Source of the DNA: CAZPCZ01 sp964585225 | GTDB taxonomy: Bacteria > Patescibacteriota > Patescibacteriia > JACPHY01 | Direction: 5' to 3' | Assembly (NCBI GenBank): GCA_964585225.1 | Contig: CAZPCZ010000059.1 | Location: forward strand, 1 to 8,477 | Length of the DNA: 8,477 nucleotides | Shown: piece by piece, positions 4,691 through 8,477 of the stretch | Position numbering within the stretch: position 1 is the stretch's first letter | How the letters are laid out: each line of letters begins with the position of its first letter | Notes under the pieces: model-generated | What the model saw: only the letters and a program-made list of their open reading frames with translations | The model's database searches: none | What the model was told of the DNA's origin: nothing | Program-made: the position numbers and the translations under genes

Positions 4691-6462
4691 AGCTCCTCCA
4701 CATCGCGCAGGAATCGTCGTCGACCCACTCGGAACTCGTCACTCGCTGCTCGTGACTCCTTCCGCTCTCCCTTCGCATCGAGCACGATGATGGGTTCGTC
4801 ATCGTCNNNNNNNNNNNNNNNNNNNNNNNNNNNNNNNNNNNNNNNNNNNNNNNNNNNNNNNNNNNNNNNNNNNNNNNNNNNNNNNNNNNNNNNNNNNNNN
4901 NNNNNNTCCCAGTTCGGGTACTCGGCCTCGAGGTGATCACGGTAGGATCCGGCGGCGATCCGACGAATCATCGCCGCTGGTTCCGTACAGCCGATCATCT
5001 GCTTCACCATGCCGAGGAAGTTCGACCAGCCGGGTTGGAGGCGGGGTGAGAGGGAGAGGTCGAAGTCGTTCCATGGCGTAGCGGAGGCCTTCAGGCCTCC
5101 ATCTGGAGAGACGGTCGCTCCACGCGCTGCCGATGGCGACCTGAAGGTCGCCGCTACACGTTCAATGATTGACAATGCGCCGACGTCCCCGATCCCCTCT
5201 TGCATCCGCAGCACCCGCAACCAGGCGGCCTCGTCGCTCGGGTTCGTGAGTACCTTGAGGAACGCGAGGACGTCCTTCACGTGTGCACGCTCGAAGAAGC
5301 GGATGCCGCCGCGGTAGTCGTACGGGATGTCGCGCTTCACGAGCTCCATCTCGAGGAACTCTGAGAGGTGCGTCGCGCGGAAGAGCACGGCGATCTCCGG
5401 GAGCGATACGCCGTCATCGCGGAGCTCGAGGATTCGCTTCGCCACCCACCGCGCCTCATCCTCCAATGAGTGCGACTGGATGAGCTGTGGACGCACGCCG
5501 CGCACACGGACGGGCCGGAGCGTCTTTTTGTGCTGTGCTTCGTTCTCCGCAATCGCCGCGTTCGCAACCTTCAAGATCTGCGGCGTCGAACGGTAGTTCG
5601 TCTCGATGCGAAATACCTTCGCACCGGGAAACGCCTCCGAGAACCGAAGAATGTTCTCAACATCTGCGGCGCGAAACGAGTAGATGGACTGCGCATCGTC
5701 GCCGACGACGAACACGTTCCCGTGGACGCTCGCGAGCCGCGCCACGATCGCCGCCTGAATCCGATTCGTGTCCTGGTACTCGTCGACGAGGACGTACTGG
5801 AATTGATGAGCGAGCGTGTGGTGGGGCCCCGGTTGTTCCAGGACGCGGAGGAGGTTCACGAGGAGATCGTCGAAATCCATGCTATTCGCCGCGCGTTTCC
5901 GCTCATCGTACCGCGTCGCAACTGCTTCCACCTCGGTGGCGACGCGAGCAAACCTCGGGTGACGCTCCTCGAGGACGTCGTGGAGCTCTCGTTGCGCATT
6001 CCGACTCAGGCTGATGATCGACTTGAGGACGCGCGGCGCCGGGAATCGCTGCTCGGTCGTCGCAACACCAACGTCCTTCACGCAGAGCTTCAGAAGGTCC
6101 TGTGAATCCTCCTCGTCGAGGATCGTAAAATTTGATTGGTACCCAACGACGGGCGCGTACCGACGTAAGATTCTATTTGCAACATGGTGAAATGTCCCGC
6201 CCCAAAGGCCCTGCGGGGCTCGTCCGAGGAGCCGCTCGACACGCGAGAGCATCTCGTTCGCAGCCTTATTCGTGAACGTGAGGAGGAGGATCTGCTGCGG
6301 AAGCACACCGGCATCGAGGAGGTGCGCGACGCGATACACGATCGTCCGCGTCTTGCCAGACCCCGCTCCAGCGAGCACGAGGCACGGGCCGTCCCCGTGG
6401 AGGACGGCGTCGAGCTGCTCGGCGTTCAATTCACGGTCGTACGAAATGGCCATGTCCTCCAT
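4687..6462 (-). CDS. uvrD: UvrD/PcrA/Rep-family superfamily 1 DNA helicase, interrupted by an assembly gap
   Basis: This is an ATP-driven 3'-5' DNA helicase of the UvrD/Rep family, used in repair and replication-fork maintenance. Seen: the Q-motif region (LNAEQLDAV, 12-20), Walker A AGAGSGKT (31-38), motif Ia LLTFTNKAANEM (60-71), motif Ib GTFHHVANRILR (89-100), motif II VLVDEYQDTN (224-233), motif III VVGDDAQSIYSFRAA (252-266), motif IV ETNYRSTPQIL (287-297) and the 2B element RGGIRFFERAHVKDV (384-398). Motifs V and VI are not visible; they should lie in the 100-N gap. The piece after the gap ends RRRFLRDVEEL, similar to the SRFLxDLPEEL tail of the family. The 33 X positions are far too few for the missing region, so the joined length of 591 is not real. 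About 40 residues near 437-480 look inserted. Start at 6462; an in-frame ATG at 6453 has GGAGG only two bases ahead. Its stop overlaps the mutY start (ATGA). Confidence 0.93.
   Translation of the reverse strand: MEDMAISYDRELNAEQLDAVLHGDGPCLVLAGAGSGKTRTIVYRVAHLLDAGVLPQQILLLTFTNKAANEMLSRVERLLGRAPQGLWGGTFHHVANRILRRYAPVVGYQSNFTILDEEDSQDLLKLCVKDVGVATTEQRFPAPRVLKSIISLSRNAQRELHDVLEERHPRFARVATEVEAVATRYDERKRAANSMDFDDLLVNLLRVLEQPGPHHTLAHQFQYVLVDEYQDTNRIQAAIVARLASVHGNVFVVGDDAQSIYSFRAADVENILRFSEAFPGAKVFRIETNYRSTPQILKVANAAIAENEAQHKKTLRPVRVRGVRPQLIQSHSLEDEARWVAKRILELRDDGVSLPEIAVLFRATHLSEFLEMELVKRDIPYDYRGGIRFFERAHVKDVLAFLKVLTNPSDEAAWLRVLRMQEGIGDVGALSIIERVAATFRSPSAARGATVSPDGGLKASATPWNDFDLSLSPRLQPGWSNFLGMVKQMIGCTEPAAMIRRIAAGSYRDHLEAEYPNWXXXXXXXXXXXXXXXXXXXXXXXXXXXXXXXXXXDDDEPIIVLDAKGERKESRAASDEFRVGRRRFLRDVEEL
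4727..4761. repeat. 7-bp tandem repeat inside the uvrD 3' end
   Basis: Five consecutive 7-mers read ACTCGGA, ACTCGTC, ACTCGCT, GCTCGTG, ACTCCTT, with ACTCG at the start of each unit and two variable bases. They encode part of the variable stretch before the RRRFLRDVEEL tail. A 7-bp period preserves frame only in multiples of three units, so its tolerance here fits an unconstrained linker. Confidence 0.5.
4807..4906. other. Assembly gap (100 N)
   Basis: Exactly 100 undetermined bases, the conventional placeholder for a gap of unknown size. It falls in the helicase gene between the 2B region (ending EAEYPNW) and the C-terminal tail. By comparison with UvrD/PcrA proteins it should hold on the order of 150 or more residues, including motifs V and VI, so the real gap is probably several hundred bases. 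Confidence 0.97.
5078..5157. repeat. Paired-hairpin palindromic element inside uvrD
   Basis: Two 26-bp blocks in inverted orientation (5078-5103 and 5132-5157) bound an 80-bp unit. Each block contains its own hairpin: GGAGGCC-TTCA-GGCCTCC (5083-5100) and GGCGACC-TGAA-GGTCGCC (5135-5152). Compared in the same orientation, the blocks differ at four positions, which are exactly two stem base pairs (A-T to C-G and G-C to A-T). The unit codes in frame for about residues 436-462 of the helicase. Confidence 0.85.
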
Positions 6463-6474
6463 TGTCGCGCGAGC

Positions 6475-6503
6475 TTGACGGGTTGGCTAGGCCATGATAC
6501 GCT
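6475..6503 (+). promoter_or_regulatory. Sigma70-like promoter ahead of the acetyltransferase leader
   Basis: TTGACG (6475-6480), a 17-bp spacer and TACGCT (6498-6503) form a -35/-10 pair. Predicted transcription would start near 6510, giving a leader of about 225 nt before the acetyltransferase start. The -35 is close to consensus; the -10 matches at only three of six bases. Confidence 0.55.
6494..6499 (-). promoter_or_regulatory. Possible -10 box for the minus-strand helicase cluster
   Basis: Read on the minus strand the bases are TATCAT, five of six matches to TATAAT, about 32 bp ahead of the helicase ATG. No good -35 is seen at the right distance. It overlaps the plus-strand -10, so the two promoters could compete for polymerase. 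Confidence 0.3.
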
Positions 6504-6512
6504 CATGTCAGT

Positions 6513-6626
6513 ATGCAGAACCAGCAATACCACCACACGATCAACTGCTCCCTCACGGCGAAGGTCTCGCCGCGAGGTATGTTTCGTTCTCGTCTCACCC
6601 GAGCAGTGGACCGCGCTGGTGCGTAG
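6513..6626 (+). CDS. Possible leaderless short leader peptide (37 residues)
   Basis: An ATG lies about three bases after the predicted transcription start at 6510 and opens a 37-codon frame beginning MQNQQYHHTIN and ending at TAG (6624-6626). There is no ribosome binding site, which would be expected of a leaderless start. The frame ends about 20 bases before the terminator hairpin at 6647. Apart from one His-His pair it has no obvious run of regulatory codons. It could equally be chance or a remnant of a decayed gene. Confidence 0.2.
   Translation: MQNQQYHHTINCSLTAKVSPRGMFRSRLTRAVDRAGA
6551..6577 (+). promoter_or_regulatory. Leader RNA hairpin
   Basis: CCTC-A-CGGCGA (6551-6561) pairs with TCGCCG-C-GAGG (6567-6577), ten base pairs around one internal mismatch with a 5-nt loop AGGTC. 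It is the first stable structure in the predicted leader downstream of the 6475 promoter. Confidence 0.5.
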
Positions 6627-6646
6627 CACACGAACACCGCACACCC

Positions 6647-6684
6647 AACCGCTCCGGCGAGGCAGGAACTCGCCGGGCGGTTTT
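6647..6684 (+). terminator. Strong intrinsic terminator inside the leader
   Basis: AACCGC-T-CCGGCGAG (6647-6661) pairs with CTCGCCGG-GCGGTT (6669-6682) over 14 bp with one bulged T, a 7-nt loop GCAGGAA, and a run of four T (6681-6684) followed by CGTT. It sits after the 6475 promoter and 53 bp before the acetyltransferase ATG. No promoter is visible between it and that gene, so reaching the gene needs read-through. A 9-bp alternative stem (6658-6666 with 6693-6701) overlaps its left arm and loop. Confidence 0.7.
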
Positions 6685-6736
6685 CGTTCCGCCCTGCCTC
6701 GGTTGCACATTCCCAATCCGGCAGAGAGGAGAGCAC

Positions 6737-7360
6737 ATGACTGAAATCGTCCATCCGAGGTTCCTCGAGGGGAAACGGCTGTACCTCCGGCCGAGCCATG
6801 TCGACGATGCCGAGCGGTACTACCGCTGGCTCAACGATCGCGAGGTGACGCGCTGGCTGCTGCGGCAGACGCCAATCACGCTCGCGGCCGAGGAGTCGTG
6901 GCTCAAACGGACGTGTGAGCAGGATCCGCGCGAGGACTTTCACTTCGCGATCACGCTCGCCGAGGGCGACTGCCACATCGGCGCAGTCGGCCTCCACCGC
7001 GTGAACTGGATCGACCGGACGGCATCGGCCGGATGGCTCATCGGGGAGAAGGACGAGTGGAAGAAAGGTTACGGCTCCGAGGCGGTGGTGCTCATGCTCC
7101 GCTATGCGTTCACCGGCCTCGGCCTCCGGAAGGTCACGTCCGCGACGCTCGCACCGAACGTCGGCTCGAACCGCATCCACGAGAAGTGCGGCTACCAGAA
7201 GATCGGCACGCGGCGCCAGCATTTCTTCCGCGACGGCGCGCTCCACGACGAATTCCTCTGGGAGCTCTTCGCGGAAGAGTTCGCGCGCGTGGAGCACCAG
7301 GCGCTCGTGCACGCGATACACCCGCCGTTCGCAGAGCACGACGACGGCTGCGCGCTCTAG
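6737..7360 (+). CDS. GNAT-family N-acetyltransferase (RimJ/RimL-like)
   Basis: This is a 207-residue cytoplasmic acetyl-CoA-dependent acetyltransferase of the RimJ/RimL (Acetyltransf_3) type; the acceptor is unknown. It opens with GKRLYLRPSHVDDAERYYRW (12-31), the usual strand-1/helix-1 pattern. WKKGYGSEAV (108-117) is the acetyl-CoA pyrophosphate loop (Q/RxxGxG/A, with Lys at the first position). NVGSNRIHEKCGYQKIG (141-157) is the conserved Asn/C-terminal helix pattern. About 25-30 residues at the C-terminus, rich in His, Asp and Glu, exceed the core fold. The ATG at 6737 is chosen because an AGAGGAG ribosome site (6725-6731) lies five bases ahead; the longer upstream frame crosses a terminator and is Arg/Ser-rich. 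It is divergent from the helicase and likely a single-gene unit, closed by the hairpin at 7374. Confidence 0.9.
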   Translation: MTEIVHPRFLEGKRLYLRPSHVDDAERYYRWLNDREVTRWLLRQTPITLAAEESWLKRTCEQDPREDFHFAITLAEGDCHIGAVGLHRVNWIDRTASAGWLIGEKDEWKKGYGSEAVVLMLRYAFTGLGLRKVTSATLAPNVGSNRIHEKCGYQKIGTRRQHFFRDGALHDEFLWELFAEEFARVEHQALVHAIHPPFAEHDDGCAL

Positions 7361-7373
7361 AAATCTCCATCAA

Positions 7374-7399
7374 CACACCCGTGCGTCCGCACGGGTGTG
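7374..7399 (+). terminator. Perfect GC-rich hairpin after the acetyltransferase, terminator-like
   Basis: CACACCCGTGC (7374-7384) pairs perfectly with GCACGGGTGTG (7389-7399) around GTCC. It starts 14 bases after the acetyltransferase stop and 10 bases before a good -35 box, which is where a terminator would be. It lacks a T-tract on either strand, so it may be a Rho-type or transcript-stabilising stem instead. Confidence 0.5.
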
Positions 7400-7408
7400 C
7401 TCCCATAC

Positions 7409-7437
7409 TTGACAAGTGGATCACGGTATCGTACGAT
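7409..7437 (+). promoter_or_regulatory. Sigma70-like promoter for the 7475 gene
   Basis: A perfect TTGACA (7409-7414), a 17-bp spacer and TACGAT (7432-7437) predict a start near 7444, about 30 nt before the ribosome site and start codon of the next gene. This is the best promoter match in the window. Confidence 0.75.
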
Positions 7438-7474
7438 CACCACTCGTACCTTTAACAAGACAGGAGGAAGATGG

Positions 7475-8477
7475 ATGGCCGACATCGCGCCGCACTGGAC
7501 GCATGAGCGACTCGCGGAGAACCTCCGCGCCGCATCACACGCGCAGACGATCGAAGCAGCAGCGATCGAATGGATGCTCCGAGACACTGGTGACATCCGG
7601 AACGTCCGAGATGCCCGCGCACGGCAGGAGATCCGCTGCCAGCTCTGCAACCACGAAATCCTCCGGTACGCGGTCCTCGAGAACACGGTGAACCGGGTCC
7701 TCCTCATCATCGGACTCGACTGCCTCCGGAAGCTCGTCGCGTTCCTCGAGAGCGGACGCATCAAGGCGCCGCTGCGAAGCGGCACCGGCAACCGCCAGCG
7801 ATTGAACGAACTCCTCGACGCGTTGCAGGCGGGGCTCGCCGGTGGCGATGATCTGCGCGCCGCCCTCACGAACAAGACCGTGCTTGGATGGTTCGCGCAG
7901 GAGCTCGATGTGGAGCGTCTGCCGGAAGGCATCGCACGGCTCATGCGGCTCGTGGAGCTCGACGTGCTCCCGAACGCCGCGGACGCCGAGCGCCTCGTCG
8001 AGCACTACAAGCAGCATCGGCTGCTCCCGATCGAGGTGCTCGTACCCGCACACCGGCTGCGACTGCTCGCGCGATTCCGGCGATTGCTCCCCGCGATGAT
8101 CCCCATCGCCGCGATCCCGCGAGTCCTCGCGCTTGCTGAACGGGCCGAGCAGCTCGCGGAGGAGCGACGAGTGCGCGCTGAAATCACCTTCCGACGCGAG
8201 CTACTCGACGCGAGCGTGGCACACTTCCGGCATCGACGACTCCTCCCCGCGCAGATTCCAGACGATGTGATCACTCGTGTCCTGGCGATGGTAGACCGCG
8301 ATCGGTTGCTCGCCTCGTGGCTGCGGCTTCCGGCGTCGCTCACGGAGCTCGATCGGCTCCTCGAACGGCTCCGCAACGAAATCCCCGGCTCTGACTGGTA
8401 TCTCCAGAAGGATGTCGAACGGCTGCGTGCGGACATCGCTGCGGCTGCCGAGCAGCCGTCGAGCTACACGCACGTGG
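7475..8477 (+). CDS. Unrecognised protein with a Cys-based N-terminal motif, runs off the window (partial)
   Basis: An open frame of 334 codons with no stop before the window end. An AGGAGG ribosome site (7462-7467) lies seven bases ahead of the ATG at 7475. A second ATG at 7471 is out of frame and stops after 11 codons. The start reads MADIAPHWTH. Residues 55-83 show C-x2-C (C55, C58) and then GLDC (C83), a pattern resembling zinc-binding domains in which a CxxC knuckle precedes an IGxxC segment; a fourth ligand is not certain. The rest is mostly helical, rich in Arg and Leu, with a motif HRLLP/RRLLPA repeated at 181, 202 and 254, of which the last two match over about 20 residues (RRLLPAxIP...RVLA). 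No membrane segment is evident. Function is unknown. It has its own promoter and stands apart from the minus-strand cluster. Confidence 0.8.
   Translation, partial: MADIAPHWTHERLAENLRAASHAQTIEAAAIEWMLRDTGDIRNVRDARARQEIRCQLCNHEILRYAVLENTVNRVLLIIGLDCLRKLVAFLESGRIKAPLRSGTGNRQRLNELLDALQAGLAGGDDLRAALTNKTVLGWFAQELDVERLPEGIARLMRLVELDVLPNAADAERLVEHYKQHRLLPIEVLVPAHRLRLLARFRRLLPAMIPIAAIPRVLALAERAEQLAEERRVRAEITFRRELLDASVAHFRHRRLLPAQIPDDVITRVLAMVDRDRLLASWLRLPASLTELDRLLERLRNEIPGSDWYLQKDVERLRADIAAAAEQPSSYTHV

Noticed and set aside
5470..6105. Plus-strand open frame of 211 codons inside the helicase
   Set aside because: It lies opposite helicase motifs II, III and IV; its composition is Arg/Val-rich and no family is recognisable.
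6603..6614. T-box-like sequence (AGTGGACCGCG) in the leader
   Set aside because: It resembles the T-box antiterminator motif but lacks one base of it. The terminator does not overlap it beyond a possible 5-bp pairing, no Stem I is evident in the short leader, and an acetyltransferase is not a usual T-box target.
6505..6744. Short plus-strand frame ending in an 8-bp overlap with the acetyltransferase start
   Set aside because: The overlap could suggest coupling, but the product is an Arg/Ser/Pro-rich string that reads straight through a strong terminator, and its start has no ribosome site.
6503..7339. Minus-strand open frame of 278 codons antisense to the acetyltransferase
   Set aside because: The plus strand encodes clear GNAT motifs with a ribosome site; the antisense frame has no recognisable motif and a biased composition.

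Overview
The window most likely comes from a Candidate Phyla Radiation (Patescibacteria, Parcubacteria-like) bacterium assembled from a metagenome. The reasons are a Clp-type ATPase with a DnaJ-like zinc motif and two membrane segments at its N-terminus, a MutY-type glycosylase with no iron-sulfur cysteines, a small membrane protein with an NLFxPMFGQ/GRIISFFMR signature, and many short palindromes between and inside genes. These family impressions come from memory and were not searched. GC content is fairly high. TGA closes at least four genes, which argues for the standard bacterial code and against the code-25 lineages. A run of exactly 100 N (4807-4906) is a scaffold gap of unknown true length.

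Layout. 1-557 has no convincing gene. It holds a possible terminator at the left edge and three to four copies of a palindromic repeat built on ACGGCCGT. 558-6462 is a four-gene, same-strand (minus) cluster, transcribed right to left: a UvrD/PcrA-type helicase (interrupted by the gap), mutY (ATGA overlap with the helicase), a 122-residue membrane protein, and a membrane-anchored Clp-type AAA+ ATPase. 6463-6736 is a divergent control region: a sigma70-like plus-strand promoter, a structured leader and a strong intrinsic terminator lying ahead of the next gene. 6737-7360 encodes a GNAT acetyltransferase. A perfect hairpin and a very good promoter (TTGACA-N17-TACGAT) follow. From 7475 to the window edge runs an open, unfinished gene for an unrecognised cysteine-containing protein.

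How the parts fit. The helicase and MutY form a DNA repair pair, and the membrane protein and the Clp ATPase look like an envelope protein-quality pair. In the Clp protein the first ATPase ring appears degenerate (Walker B reads EQ instead of DE, and the pore-loop aromatic is missing) while the second looks intact. The M-domain and an obvious ClpP-docking tripeptide are absent.

The strongest unexplained signal is repeats inside coding sequence. The uvrD frame carries an 80-bp pair of related hairpins whose four differences are two compensatory base-pair swaps, and also a heptamer tandem repeat. mutY carries two different perfect short palindromes, one within an insertion of about 18 residues. 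All leave the reading frame open. A further 82-bp hairpin made of 8-bp tandem units sits at the start codon of the Clp gene.
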